Shown one piece after another: positions 29,344 through 38,356 of a DNA stretch of 64,000 nucleotides (position 1 is the stretch's first letter; every line of letters begins with the position of its first letter). Both the position numbers and the translations under genes were made by a program. This DNA comes from Azospirillum oryzae. GTDB lineage: Bacteria; Pseudomonadota; Alphaproteobacteria; Azospirillales; Azospirillaceae. Location of the stretch: positions 372,001 to 436,000 of the forward strand of contig NZ_VTTM01000001.1 in NCBI RefSeq assembly GCF_008364795.1. The letters are read 5' to 3'. The notes beneath the pieces are model-generated. The model was not told the origin of the DNA. It made no database searches and saw only the letters and a list, made by a program, of their open reading frames with translations.

Positions 29344-31385
29344 GGCGGGACAGCGAACCCGCGCGGCGGCTCGCCGCCGGCGTGGATGTCCCACATCGTG
29401 GCATAGGCCGCTTCGATGGACCGGGTGAAGCGGTCGGTGTCGAACAGCGGAGCGGTCACCCGCGCCTGCTCCAGCCGCAGCTTCAATGCCGCCAGTTCGG
29501 CAGGCTGCTCGGCCAAACGCCGCGCCGTCGCCTCATACGCATCCCAATCCGCCACAGCCAGCTCCGCCAATCCGACCGCGTGCAGCAGGCTGGCGGCCAC
29601 CCGTCCGGCAAAGGAGCGGCCGAGGACCGTCAGCACCGGCAGGCCGGCCCACAGCGCGTCGCTCGACGTGGTGTGGGCGCCAACCGGGCTCGAATCGAGG
29701 AACAGGTCGGCCAGCCGGTGGCGCGCCAGATGCGCCGGACCCGGCAGGCGCGGGGCGAAGACCAGCCGCTCCGGCGCCAAGCCTCGCCCCGCCGCCGCCC
29801 GCCGCAGGTTGTCCGCGACCTCCGCCGGTCCTTCCAGCAGCCACAGCACCGATCCCGGAACGCGCTCCAGAATCCGGCACCAGCGGCCGAACAGCTCGGG
29901 ACCGATCTTGTAGGATGCGTTGAAGGCGCAGAAGACCATCGCATCCTTGGGAAGCCCGCAGTCGGCGCGGGCAGGCACCGGACCGATGGCGCGCTTGCGG
30001 TCGTTCGGCTGGTAGCAGTCGGGCAGATGGACGATTCGCTCGCTGTAGAAGCGCTGATGGTCGGCCGGGACCACGATCGGATCGGCGATGACATAGTCGA
30101 TGGCCGGGCTGCCCAGCGTGCCCGGATAGCCCAGCCACTGCGCCTGCAGCGGCGCCGGCCGATGGGCGGCAATGCCGGGGCGGGCGTTCTGGGTATGGCC
30201 CTTGAGGTCGACCAGGATGTCGATGCCGGCCTCGTGGATCAGGCCGGACGCCTGCTCGTCGGTCATGGCGTACAGGTCGATGAAGCGGTCGAACCCGGCG
30301 ACCAGCCGGCGGCGCAGCGGGCCGCCGTCGTCGGGACCATAGGAACAGCCGACGATCTCGAAGCGGTCGCGGTCGTGCCGCTCGATCAGTTCGGCGATCA
30401 GAACCGCGGTCGCATGTTCGTGGAAATCGGCCGAGAGATAGCCGATGCGCAGCTTCGGTCCGCGGATGCTGCGGGTCGGAAATGCGGGCCGGATGCCGCG
30501 CGTCTTCCAGGTTGCATAGCGTTCGGCGCAGGCGCGCTCCAGCGCCGGTCCCGCCCCTTCGCCGAGGAAGATCCAGGGATGGACCTGCTGCGTCCGCCCC
30601 TCCCGCACCAACTCGACCAGCCTGCCCGACAGTGCGGTCAGCCCGTCCCAGCGGCAGAGGTGGCGGCGCTGCTGAACCAGCTGGGCAAGCACCCCGCCGA
30701 CGTCGGGCAAACCGAGGCACAGCGCGCGTTCGAAGCCGACGATGCTCGCCGCGCCGTCTTCCGCCGTGCCGCCGCGCTGCCCGCGTTCCTTCAGCGTCAG
30801 GGCGAGGTTCGCCTGCCCCTCCGCCAGATCGGGTCGCAGGCTGAGGCAGGCGCGGAATGCCGCGACGGCGCTGTCCAGGTCACCGCGGTCGCGGTGGAGG
30901 GCGGCCAGAGCCAGCCGGGCCGGCACCAGGGTAGCGTCGAGCGCAAGAGCCCGCCGCAACGCCGCCTCGGCCTCGTCGAGCCGGCCGAGGTCGCGCAGCA
31001 GGACGCCCTGGTTGCAGGGGGCGGGCGCGAATTGCGGCATCAGTCGGGCCGCCTCGCCATAGGCCGCCGCCGCCTCCGCCGGACGGCCGAGCGCCTGCAG
31101 GGTCACGCCCCAGTTGTAATGGTTGCCGCCGAAATCGGGCAGCCATGCCAGCGCCTTGCGGTGATGCGATTCCGCTTCCGCAAGGCGGCCCTGGCGCCGC
31201 AACGCCTCGCCGAGGTTGGAGCGGGCAACGGCCTCTTCCGGTGTGCCGGCCTGACCCAACGTGTCGAGGGCCGAGAACAGGGCCGACATCAGCGCACCGT
31301 CGCCGGGCTTGCCGGCCAGACGGCGGCGCAGATCGGCGACGGCGCGGTGACCGGGCAGAGACGCGGAGGTCACTTGCGCTGCCAC
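29334..31385 (-). CDS. TPR-domain O-GlcNAc-transferase-like glycosyltransferase (GT41/SPINDLY type)
   Basis: The product is 683 residues. TPR repeats fill about residues 55-215 ('ARSNLGEALRRQGRLAEAE', 'HYNWGVTLQALGRPAEAAAAY'). The C-terminal half is an OGT/SPINDLY-type GT-B domain: 'KLRIGYLSADFHEHATAVLIAE', 'DILVDLKGHTQNARPGIAA', 'QAQWLGYPGTLGSPAIDY' and 'DSSPVGAHTTSSDALWAGLPV'. Such proteins glycosylate proteins with GlcNAc or fucose; bacterial substrates are often flagellin or surface proteins. The start may be GTG 31385 or GTG 31373; the latter overlaps the ydbL stop as GTGA. It is last in the ydbH-ynbE-ydbL unit. Confidence 0.9.
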   Translation of the reverse strand: MAAQVTSASLPGHRAVADLRRRLAGKPGDGALMSALFSALDTLGQAGTPEEAVARSNLGEALRRQGRLAEAESHHRKALAWLPDFGGNHYNWGVTLQALGRPAEAAAAYGEAARLMPQFAPAPCNQGVLLRDLGRLDEAEAALRRALALDATLVPARLALAALHRDRGDLDSAVAAFRACLSLRPDLAEGQANLALTLKERGQRGGTAEDGAASIVGFERALCLGLPDVGGVLAQLVQQRRHLCRWDGLTALSGRLVELVREGRTQQVHPWIFLGEGAGPALERACAERYATWKTRGIRPAFPTRSIRGPKLRIGYLSADFHEHATAVLIAELIERHDRDRFEIVGCSYGPDDGGPLRRRLVAGFDRFIDLYAMTDEQASGLIHEAGIDILVDLKGHTQNARPGIAAHRPAPLQAQWLGYPGTLGSPAIDYVIADPIVVPADHQRFYSERIVHLPDCYQPNDRKRAIGPVPARADCGLPKDAMVFCAFNASYKIGPELFGRWCRILERVPGSVLWLLEGPAEVADNLRRAAAGRGLAPERLVFAPRLPGPAHLARHRLADLFLDSSPVGAHTTSSDALWAGLPVLTVLGRSFAGRVAASLLHAVGLAELAVADWDAYEATARRLAEQPAELAALKLRLEQARVTAPLFDTDRFTRSIEAAYATMWDIHAGGEPPRGFAVPPQG

Positions 31386-31738
31386 TGGCCCGCGGCGGTC
31401 ATCACGAACTGGCCGGCCGGGGTACGCTCGATCAACTGCTGGCCGGCCACGGCCTGGACCTTGTCCAGCGCCGTGCCGTTGCCCTTGGCGATTTCCTGAT
31501 AGCGGGCAAGACGCTGGGCGTTCACCTGCTGCGCCAGCGCCTGGGCCGAGGCCGGCGCGCCAGGGACGACGCCGACCAGACCGTCGGGACGCTCGCCCAC
31601 CTGGCCGGCGGCCTTGGCGGCGGCCAGCGCATCCTGCGCCAGGGCCAGTTGCGGCAGGGCGGACACCAGCAGACCGGTGGCCAGCGCGGATAGCGCGAGC
31701 CGATTGAAGCGGCGGCGGCTGATGGGATCGGTCTTCAT
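31370..31738 (-). CDS. ydbL: YdbL-family (DUF1318) periplasmic protein
   Basis: The product is 122 residues from ATG 31738, which overlaps the ynbE stop by 1 nt (TGATG). A twin-arginine-like start 'RRRFNRLALSALATGLLVSALPQLALAQ' forms a signal peptide cleaved near residue 35. The mature part matches DUF1318: 'AKAAGQVGERPDGLVGVV' and 'VNAQRLARYQEIAKGNGTALDKVQAVAGQQLIERTPAGQFV'. In E. coli YdbL works with YdbH and YnbE in AsmA-type phospholipid transport to the outer membrane. The RR sequence may mean Tat export, but the hydrophobic core could also suit Sec. Confidence 0.87.
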   Translation of the reverse strand: MKTDPISRRRFNRLALSALATGLLVSALPQLALAQDALAAAKAAGQVGERPDGLVGVVPGAPASAQALAQQVNAQRLARYQEIAKGNGTALDKVQAVAGQQLIERTPAGQFVMTAAGQWQRK

Positions 31739-32001
31739 CACTTCTTCCCCTTCGTGGAAGAGGTCGTGGAGTCGGTTGGCAGGCCGAACAGGGCGGGATC
31801 GTTGCGGATGGCGTCGTCGACGTCGCGTTCCAGCTTGACCCGCACCTCCTGCTCGATCCGGACGTTCAGGTTGATCTCGATGGGCTTGTCGGGCGCTTCG
31901 ATCTTCACCGTCGGGGAGCAGGCGGCAGCGGCGGCCGAGATCAGCAGAGCAGCCGCGAGGGCCCCAGGTGGAATTTTGGCAGGTCGGATTTTGGTCTGCA
32001 T
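31738..32001 (-). CDS. ynbE: YnbE-like outer-membrane lipoprotein
   Basis: The product is 87 residues from ATG 32001. A lipoprotein signal ends 'AAAAACSP', with the lipid-anchored Cys at about 28. The mature part has the short YnbE pattern 'KIEAPDKPIEINLNVRIEQEVRVKLERDVDDAI', two beta strands that in E. coli YnbE pair with the end of YdbH to reach the outer membrane. It lies 8 nt after ydbH and overlaps ydbL by 1 nt. Confidence 0.85.
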   Translation of the reverse strand: MQTKIRPAKIPPGALAAALLISAAAAACSPTVKIEAPDKPIEINLNVRIEQEVRVKLERDVDDAIRNDPALFGLPTDSTTSSTKGKK

Positions 32002-32009
32002 AATGGCGG

Positions 32010-33710
32010 TCAGGGGTCCTTCTGGTCGAAGCCGGTCATCCGGTCCCGCAGCGTGTCGGGGATCCGGTAGACGTCGAGGTTCTGGCGCAGAATCCGGTCG
32101 AGCGCGCCGGACAGCTTAAGGTTAAGCGCAACCGGATAGCCATCGTAGAATGACGGGTTCGACCCGCGCAGCGAGAAGCCGGCGTTGAGTTCGCCGCCGG
32201 CCTGCCCGTCGATGGTGATCCGCAGGGTGTCGTAATGGAAGTCGGTCAGCGCCCCCATCAGCATGGCGGTCGGGCTGCCCTCCTCCCCCTTCATGGCCGG
32301 TGGCGGCTTGTCCGGGTCGTAGCGCAGTGTGCCGGGACCGGCCGATTCGAGAACGCCGCCGTCGATTGTCACCTTATCGCCGGCGAACACCACCGGCAGG
32401 GATCCTGCCAGCTTGCCACTGGCCGCCAGCCCGTCGACGGCGATCAGGTCCAGCAGCTTGGCGGCATCGATGCCGTCGGCATGCAGGGTGACCCGCCCCT
32501 TGGGCTTCTCGGGCGACAGCGCGAACGGGTCGGCGCGCAGAAGGCCGCCGGCCCAGTTCCATTCCGCCCTGTCCACATCCAGCCGCCCGTCGCGGCCATA
32601 GCCGAACAGCAGCGTGCCGTCGGTCAGCGGAATGCCGACATCCAGCAAACCGATGGTCAGCTTCTGCCCGTCCGGAATCACCGGTGGCGACAGGCTGGAC
32701 ATTGCGATGCTGCCGCTGACCCCAGCGACGGTCACCGGCCCGGCGGCCCCGGCAAGCCCCTTCACCACCGCCTGTCCGGCCGTGGTCACGCCCTTCGCCG
32801 TCAAAGCGACCGTCGCCTTGCCCGACAGAGTGCCTGAGGCCTTCTCCAGGAAGGTCGCGGCGAGCGGCGAAACGGCGGCGAGGCCGGGGCCATCGGGGGC
32901 AAGGCGGAACGGCTTCGCCGCCACCTGCAGCGTGCCGGTGCCGGCGATCTGGTCGTAGGTGCCGTCGAGCGTGAGGGAGAGGAGCCCGTTCGCGCCCTTT
33001 GCGGTGCCGTCGATCGCCCATGGCCCCTGCCCTGCCTGCACCGCCCGCACCGTGACGGCCAGCGGCACGACGGGCGCCGGCTTGGCGGTGTTGGTCAGTC
33101 GCCCGACCACGGCATCAGCACGCCGGCCGTCGCCGTCCTGTTCAAGCCGCAGCGCGACCTTTTCGGCGCGCAGTCCGCTGGCGGGGGCTTCGAGACGCGG
33201 CGCCTGCAACTCCGCCATGATCGTCATGGCGTCGGGAGACCAGCGCACGAGCACGGCTTCCCCCACCGGACACAGCGTCGCCCCCTGCGGCAGGCCGAGC
33301 GGCTGCCCGGCGACCGTGAGCCGTTCCGCCTTGGCCGGCAGGCAGCCGGCGGGAACGACGGTCACTGCGCCGCCGTCCATCCCGACCACCAGCGCGCCGG
33401 ACAGCGTCACGCGCCCCGACATCGGCAGGTCGAGCGCCGGGGCCGCCGCCTCCAGCGGGCCGCTGTCGACGGCGAACTCCAGCCGCAGGCCGCGCCAGCC
33501 ATCGGCGATGCGCAGGCTGGTGACGGTCATCGCAGCCCCGGTGAAGCCGGCATCGCGCAAGGTCTGCGTGGCCATCCCGCCGATCAGCGCCGGACCGGCC
33601 AGGATCGCGCCGCCCAGCCCGACCACGGCAAGCGTGACCGTGACCGCCACCGTGCCGGCTATCGCCCGTCCCAGCCTCAAGCCCATGCCCTTTCCGTAAA
33701 ATTCCGTCAT
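32010..33710 (-). CDS. ydbH: YdbH-type AsmA-like intermembrane phospholipid transporter
   Basis: The product is about 566 residues from ATG 33710 (MTEFYGKGMGLRLG); ATG 33719 is an alternative. One N-terminal membrane anchor (about 15-38) is followed by a long beta-rich periplasmic domain of alternating strands, the AsmA-like groove. The C-terminal part 'GALTDFHYDTLRITIDGQAGGELNAGFSLRGSNPSFYDGYPVALNLKLSGALDRILRQNL' is the YdbH-type dicarboxylate-end signature. It is shorter than E. coli YdbH (~880). In E. coli YdbH, YhdP and TamB are redundant phospholipid carriers. The ydbH-ynbE-ydbL order is conserved here. Confidence 0.85.
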   Translation of the reverse strand: MTEFYGKGMGLRLGRAIAGTVAVTVTLAVVGLGGAILAGPALIGGMATQTLRDAGFTGAAMTVTSLRIADGWRGLRLEFAVDSGPLEAAAPALDLPMSGRVTLSGALVVGMDGGAVTVVPAGCLPAKAERLTVAGQPLGLPQGATLCPVGEAVLVRWSPDAMTIMAELQAPRLEAPASGLRAEKVALRLEQDGDGRRADAVVGRLTNTAKPAPVVPLAVTVRAVQAGQGPWAIDGTAKGANGLLSLTLDGTYDQIAGTGTLQVAAKPFRLAPDGPGLAAVSPLAATFLEKASGTLSGKATVALTAKGVTTAGQAVVKGLAGAAGPVTVAGVSGSIAMSSLSPPVIPDGQKLTIGLLDVGIPLTDGTLLFGYGRDGRLDVDRAEWNWAGGLLRADPFALSPEKPKGRVTLHADGIDAAKLLDLIAVDGLAASGKLAGSLPVVFAGDKVTIDGGVLESAGPGTLRYDPDKPPPAMKGEEGSPTAMLMGALTDFHYDTLRITIDGQAGGELNAGFSLRGSNPSFYDGYPVALNLKLSGALDRILRQNLDVYRIPDTLRDRMTGFDQKDP

Positions 33711-33880
33711 GACCGGCATGCCACGTCCATGTCCGGATGAACACCCGGACGAGTGGCTGTCATCCGTGACTTTTGGCGGAGACTTTCGGCGGATCGCCAT
33801 CCCCGCCAGCGCGGCTTTGCATTCGGACGCTTTTCCCCTATGGTCCGGGGCGCGGATTTCGGCTCATCGGAGTGTTTCGC

Positions 33881-34450
33881 ATGAAGCGGTGGACCCGCGC
33901 GTTGCTGGCGGCCCTGTTCGCCACAATCTTCACTGTCTCGTTCTTTACAGTTTCTCAAGGGGAGGCGAAGGCCTTGGATCCGGAAAACACCATTTACCTC
34001 GACCTGAAGGACGGTCGCGTGGTGATCGAACTGCGGCCCGACCTGGCGCCGAACCACGTCGCCCGCATCAAGGAACTGACCCGCCAGGGCTTCTATAACG
34101 GCGTCGTCTTCCACCGCGTCATCGACGGCTTCATGGCCCAGACCGGCGACCCGACCGGCACCGGCATGGGCGGCTCCGGCAAGAAGCTGAAGGCCGAATT
34201 CTCCAGCGCTCCGCACATCCGCGGCACCCTGTCGATGGCCCGCGCCCAGGATCCGGACAGCGCCGACAGCCAGTTCTTCATCTGCTTCGCCCCGTCCCAG
34301 TTCCTGGACCGCCAGTACACCGTCTGGGGCCGCGTGGTCGAGGGCATGGAATTCGTCGACATGATCAAGAAGGGCAGCCAGTCCCGCAACGGACAGGTCA
34401 CCGACCCGGACAAGATCATCAAGATGCAGGTCGCGGCCGACGTGAAGTAA
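33881..34450 (+). CDS. Periplasmic peptidyl-prolyl cis-trans isomerase (cyclophilin)
   Basis: The product is 189 residues from ATG 33881. A signal peptide 'RWTRALLAALFATIFTVSFFTVSQGEAKA' marks it as exported. The cyclophilin core follows: 'DLKDGRVVIELRPDLAPNHV', catalytic 'GVVFHRVIDGFMAQTGDPTGTGMGGSG' and 'GTLSMARAQDPDSADSQFFICFA'. It catalyses proline isomerisation during folding of periplasmic proteins. A strong terminator follows, so it is a single-gene unit divergent from ydbH. Confidence 0.95.
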   Translation: MKRWTRALLAALFATIFTVSFFTVSQGEAKALDPENTIYLDLKDGRVVIELRPDLAPNHVARIKELTRQGFYNGVVFHRVIDGFMAQTGDPTGTGMGGSGKKLKAEFSSAPHIRGTLSMARAQDPDSADSQFFICFAPSQFLDRQYTVWGRVVEGMEFVDMIKKGSQSRNGQVTDPDKIIKMQVAADVK

Positions 34451-34479
34451 CGTCTCCTCGGCAGCCGTTCAGGGAAAGG

Positions 34480-34505
34480 GGGACCGGTGCGCCGGTCCCT
34501 TTTTT
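34480..34505 (+). terminator. Strong Rho-independent terminator of the cyclophilin gene
   Basis: GGGACCGG-TGCG-CCGGTCCC followed by six T residues, 30 nt after the stop codon. It also separates the gene from the convergent kinase. Confidence 0.9.
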
Positions 34506-34526
34506 CTTGGCACTGGTTTTCGTCCG

Positions 34527-37175
34527 TCAACCGCCGGCCAGCGCATTGGTCATGGCGCGCAGCAGATCCTTCATCGATTGCGGCCGGTCCTGCCAGCGCA
34601 TGGCCAGCCCGGACAGCAGCACCTTCTCGAATCCGGGGGCCAGCGCCACGCCCAGCTCGGACGGCTTCGGCACCTTGTCGTTCATGAAACGGGAGGTGGC
34701 GTCGGGAGGAGTGCGGCCGGTCAGCGCCAGATAGATCGTGGCGCAGAGCGCATAGACGTCCGACCAGGGCCCCTGCCGCCCTTCGTTGGAATATTGCTCC
34801 GGCGGGGCGTAGCCGGGCTTTAGGATCACGGTCAGGCCGGCGCCCGGACGGGCTGTCTGCCTCGCGGCACCGAAATCAAGCAGCTTGCGGTCGCCGGCGT
34901 TGGTCAGGAAGATGTTGTCCGGGCTGATGTCGCGGTGGATCAGTCCCTGCTCGTGAATAGCCTGCAGCGCCTTGGCGATCGGCATCACCACCGACAGCGT
35001 CCGCTTCACGTCGATCCGGCCGCCACAGTCGGCCAGATATTTCTTCATGGTGCGGCCTTCCAGCAGCTCCATGACCAGATAAGCGGTGGCGTTCTCTTCG
35101 AAGAAATCCTGGATGCCGACGATCTCGCGCACGTCGCGCAGGCGGGCGAGCGTCCGCGCCTCTTCCAGGAACTTGGCGAGGCCGGCGGCGAAGGTCTCGG
35201 CATGCTCGTCGGAGAAGGGGGAGACGGCGGCGGCGTTGGGAACGCGGGAGATCAGGTTGGATGGATAATATTCCTTGATCGCCACCTTCACCTGCAGCCG
35301 GTCGTCCCATCCCAGATAGGTGGCGCCGAACCCGCCCTGCCCCAGCACGCGCCCGGCACGGTAGCGGCCATGCAGCAGCGTCCCCGGCACCAGATGCACG
35401 CCCGGCCGGTTGTCCGATTTCGCCGGGAAACCGCAAGCGCCGCAGATCTCCGTCCGGCCTTTTGCGGAATAGCAGCTTGGGCATAGTTTCGCCGTGTCGT
35501 CGGTGACCACGGGGTTGGCGCCGGCCGCACCGCGCTGCTGGCTGGCCGGATGAAGAATTGTCTCGGCATTGCGAACCGCCCTGGACGGCGGTGGCGCCAC
35601 CTCCACGGTGGCCGGCAGAGCGGGCGGCAATACGGGGGGCAGAACGGGCGGCGGGGCGGGCGCGGTCGCCATCTGGCGCAGACGATCCAGCAGTTCCAGC
35701 AGCCTGCGCACCTCCGCCTGGGCGACCTCGCTTTCGGGCTGGGCGAGTTCGGCCTGGAATTGCGGCTGACGGACGATTTCCAGGATGTGCTGGCGCATCA
35801 GCGGCAGGGCGCCGTCCTCGCGGATCAGGCCGGAACAGGCGACCTCCGCCAGCCGGACGGTGCGGCGGCGCAGGACCGGTTCCACCTGCTTCAGGCGAAC
35901 GGCGAGCTGTCCGGTCTTCACGAAATCGTCGACCGCGCGTTCGGCGCGTCCGGCGATCCGCTCGCAGGCGTCCGCCGGCAGCGGCGCGGTGCGGATCGCC
36001 GCCAGCGCGCGGACGAAAGCGCGTTCCAGCAGGGCCGTGTCCGGCGTCTGCACCAGCATGTTCTCGATCAGCAGCTCGTTGCAGACCGCCGCATCGAGGG
36101 ACGCGAGGATCTCGTCGGCATGGCGCTCGGCGGCCGGCACGGCGGCGATCCGGGTCAGGTAATGGATGCGGCAGATCAGGTCCGATTGCCCTTCGCCCAT
36201 CCCGATGATGGAGCGGCGGTAGGCGCTGGCCCCTCCCTGCTCCAGCCGGCGCGAGTAGCGGACGGTCAGCGCATCGGCCATCGCCGCACCGCCGACCAGC
36301 CCGTCGCGGGTCAGCAAATGCCCGACCAGCGTCTTCAGCATCTCCGCCTCCTGGTCGAAGGCGCCACGGCCCAGCGGCTGGGGTGCCTTCAACTGGCGAC
36401 GGATGCGGTCGAGCACCGCGGCCTTCGCATGGGGCAGCTTGCCCTGGCGGAACAGGGCGTTCAGCACACCGATGCGGTTCGGCCCCATGGCCTCCATGCC
36501 GATGCGGCCGAACAGCATGTCGCAGAGGGTGGACAGCAGCGTTCCGGGCAGCAGATTGGTTCCGAACAGGTCAGACCCGGCGGCGGTGGAGGCCAGGACG
36601 TCGCCGATAACTCCGTCGACGGCCGCCGACAGCCGCTCGTCCCGGTCCCACTGGTGCAGTTCGAGGAGACGGTCCAGCTTGCCGTTCCAGCTCTTGATCT
36701 CCACCAGTTCCAGGGCGATGGCGACGCGCTGGTCATACTCCGCATCTCCGGTGGGAGTCCTGGCCCCCTGGGAGAGCAGCCAGTCCACCGGCTTGCGGCC
36801 GCGCGGCATGGCGGCGAAGGCGGCCTGGGCGGCGCGCGCCTTGGCCCAGCTTTCATCCACCGCGGCGCGGATGGCGCGTTTGCGCGTCTGCTGCTCCTGC
36901 CCCGGCGCGCGGGCCTGGGCCGCCGCGACCTTGCTCAGGGCCGCTTCGATCAATGTCCCCTGTTCCAGACAGGCTTTCAGCGGCTTGGCGAGATGGATCA
37001 CTTCCGTCGGGGTCAGGAACAGCGGGTCCAGGTACGACCGCAGCACCGTGCCGATCACCAGCCGGGCCGGCAGCGCGTGGTAGTCCGGCAGCGAATCGCA
37101 CGGCTCCACCTCGTCGAGCGTGGCCATGGCCGACGACGAAGTCGGCATCGCGCGGCTGAGTTGGGGAGTGGACAC
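34527..37175 (-). CDS. Ser/Thr protein kinase with long unrecognised N-terminus and zinc ribbon
   Basis: The product is about 882 residues from GTG 37175, preceded by GGAAAGG; ATG 37148 is an alternative. Residues ~1-520 are helical and unrecognised. A Pro-rich linker follows (PPPVLPPVLPPALP), then a zinc-ribbon pair 'CPSC...CGAC' near 565. The kinase domain spans ~598-880: glycine loop 'LGQGGFGATYLG', Lys in 'VAIKEYYP', catalytic loop 'HRDISPDNIFL' with Ser in place of the usual Lys, a 'LLDFGAAR' metal loop, and 'GYAPPEQY'. The HRDxSPDN/PPEQY pattern belongs to a distinct bacterial kinase branch. It has no membrane helix, so it is cytoplasmic. Its targets are unknown. Confidence 0.85.
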   Translation of the reverse strand: MSTPQLSRAMPTSSSAMATLDEVEPCDSLPDYHALPARLVIGTVLRSYLDPLFLTPTEVIHLAKPLKACLEQGTLIEAALSKVAAAQARAPGQEQQTRKRAIRAAVDESWAKARAAQAAFAAMPRGRKPVDWLLSQGARTPTGDAEYDQRVAIALELVEIKSWNGKLDRLLELHQWDRDERLSAAVDGVIGDVLASTAAGSDLFGTNLLPGTLLSTLCDMLFGRIGMEAMGPNRIGVLNALFRQGKLPHAKAAVLDRIRRQLKAPQPLGRGAFDQEAEMLKTLVGHLLTRDGLVGGAAMADALTVRYSRRLEQGGASAYRRSIIGMGEGQSDLICRIHYLTRIAAVPAAERHADEILASLDAAVCNELLIENMLVQTPDTALLERAFVRALAAIRTAPLPADACERIAGRAERAVDDFVKTGQLAVRLKQVEPVLRRRTVRLAEVACSGLIREDGALPLMRQHILEIVRQPQFQAELAQPESEVAQAEVRRLLELLDRLRQMATAPAPPPVLPPVLPPALPATVEVAPPPSRAVRNAETILHPASQQRGAAGANPVVTDDTAKLCPSCYSAKGRTEICGACGFPAKSDNRPGVHLVPGTLLHGRYRAGRVLGQGGFGATYLGWDDRLQVKVAIKEYYPSNLISRVPNAAAVSPFSDEHAETFAAGLAKFLEEARTLARLRDVREIVGIQDFFEENATAYLVMELLEGRTMKKYLADCGGRIDVKRTLSVVMPIAKALQAIHEQGLIHRDISPDNIFLTNAGDRKLLDFGAARQTARPGAGLTVILKPGYAPPEQYSNEGRQGPWSDVYALCATIYLALTGRTPPDATSRFMNDKVPKPSELGVALAPGFEKVLLSGLAMRWQDRPQSMKDLLRAMTNALAGG

Positions 37176-37459
37176 TCCGGGCCTTTCCTGGACGTGACGG
37201 ACTGCGCAGCCGGGCTGCAACACCGGCGCCACTTCCGCGTTGTCGATACAACCGGCATTCCGCATCCGCCGGGGAGCGGTGCCGGACGGGCATCGTCGCG
37301 CAACGAGGGTAAATGACGAGTGTACGATACCCACATTTTTCGACAAAAACAGATGAACTGTGTCAGCGTCGAGGCAGCGGGCGCTTTGCCGGCGGCGGTC
37401 GTTTCCTTCGGCCTTCGCATGTGCGATAAGAGTCGGGACGCCGACGATGGGAGAAACGC

Positions 37460-38356
37460 ATGATCCGGACGGGCACCATCATCGCGTTGCGGCACGGGCC
37501 GATGACAATCACCGCGGCCCCCCGGTGCGGCGGCTCGCTGGCGAGTTGGAGCCTGTCCACCGCCGATGGCCCGGTCGAGCTTTTCCGGCGGGCCTCCGAC
37601 CGCGCGCTGGCCGGCAATTTCGCCCCGGACATGGCCTGTTTCCCGCTGGTCCCCTTTTCCAACCGCATCGGCGGCGGCCGGTTCGTCTTCCAGGGCCGGG
37701 AGGTCGTGCTCGCCACCGATCCCGGATCGCCCCACCGGATCCACGGCCATGGCTGGTCATCCCCCTGGAGCGTGGAGGCCGCCACCGATGACGCCCTGCG
37801 CATGGGCTTCGCCCACCGGGCCGACGACTGGCCCTGGAGCTATCGCGCGGCGCAGACGGTGGCGCTGGACGGCGAAGGGCTGACCGTCACGCTCGACCTC
37901 ATCAACGACTCGGACAGCGACATGCCGGCCGGGCTGGGGCTGCATCCCTATCTGGTCAGGTCGCCGGGCAGCCGCGTGACCGCCGCTGTCCAGACGGTCT
38001 GGGAGAACGACGACACCATTCTGCCCTGCCGGAATCGCCCGGTGCCCGCCGCCTGGGATTTCCGCCATGGCGTTACCATGGACCATGTGGCTCTGGACAA
38101 CGGCTTCACCGGCTGGAACGGCTCCGCGACGCTGGACCGCCCGCGCGAGCGGCTGCGCCTGACCATGCTGGCCGACGGTCCGGCCGGACACCTGATCGTC
38201 TACGCCCCGCCCGGCGAACCCTATCTATGCCTGGAGCCGGTCACCCACATGACCGATGCGCTGAACCGTCCGCAGGTACCCGATGCCGGGGTGATCGCCC
38301 TGCCACCGGGGGAGCGGCTGTCGATGACCGTGCGTTTCCTCGTGTCACGATCCTAG
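37460..38356 (+). CDS. Aldose 1-epimerase (mutarotase-like)
   Basis: The product is 298 residues from ATG 37460. The galactose-mutarotase beta-sandwich signature is present: '[15 protein letters not shown]', '[12 protein letters not shown]' with the catalytic-type His, 'GLGLHPYL' with the second His, and an acidic end '[15 protein letters not shown]' with the Glu base. It interconverts alpha and beta sugar anomers; the substrate is not determinable. The 3' end overlaps the convergent LysR gene by 12 nt. Confidence 0.9.
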   Translation: MIRTGTIIALRHGPMTITAAPRCGGSLASWSLSTADGPVELFRRASDRALAGNFAPDMACFPLVPFSNRIGGGRFVFQGREVVLATDPGSPHRIHGHGWSSPWSVEAATDDALRMGFAHRADDWPWSYRAAQTVALDGEGLTVTLDLINDSDSDMPAGLGLHPYLVRSPGSRVTAAVQTVWENDDTILPCRNRPVPAAWDFRHGVTMDHVALDNGFTGWNGSATLDRPRERLRLTMLADGPAGHLIVYAPPGEPYLCLEPVTHMTDALNRPQVPDAGVIALPPGERLSMTVRFLVSRS

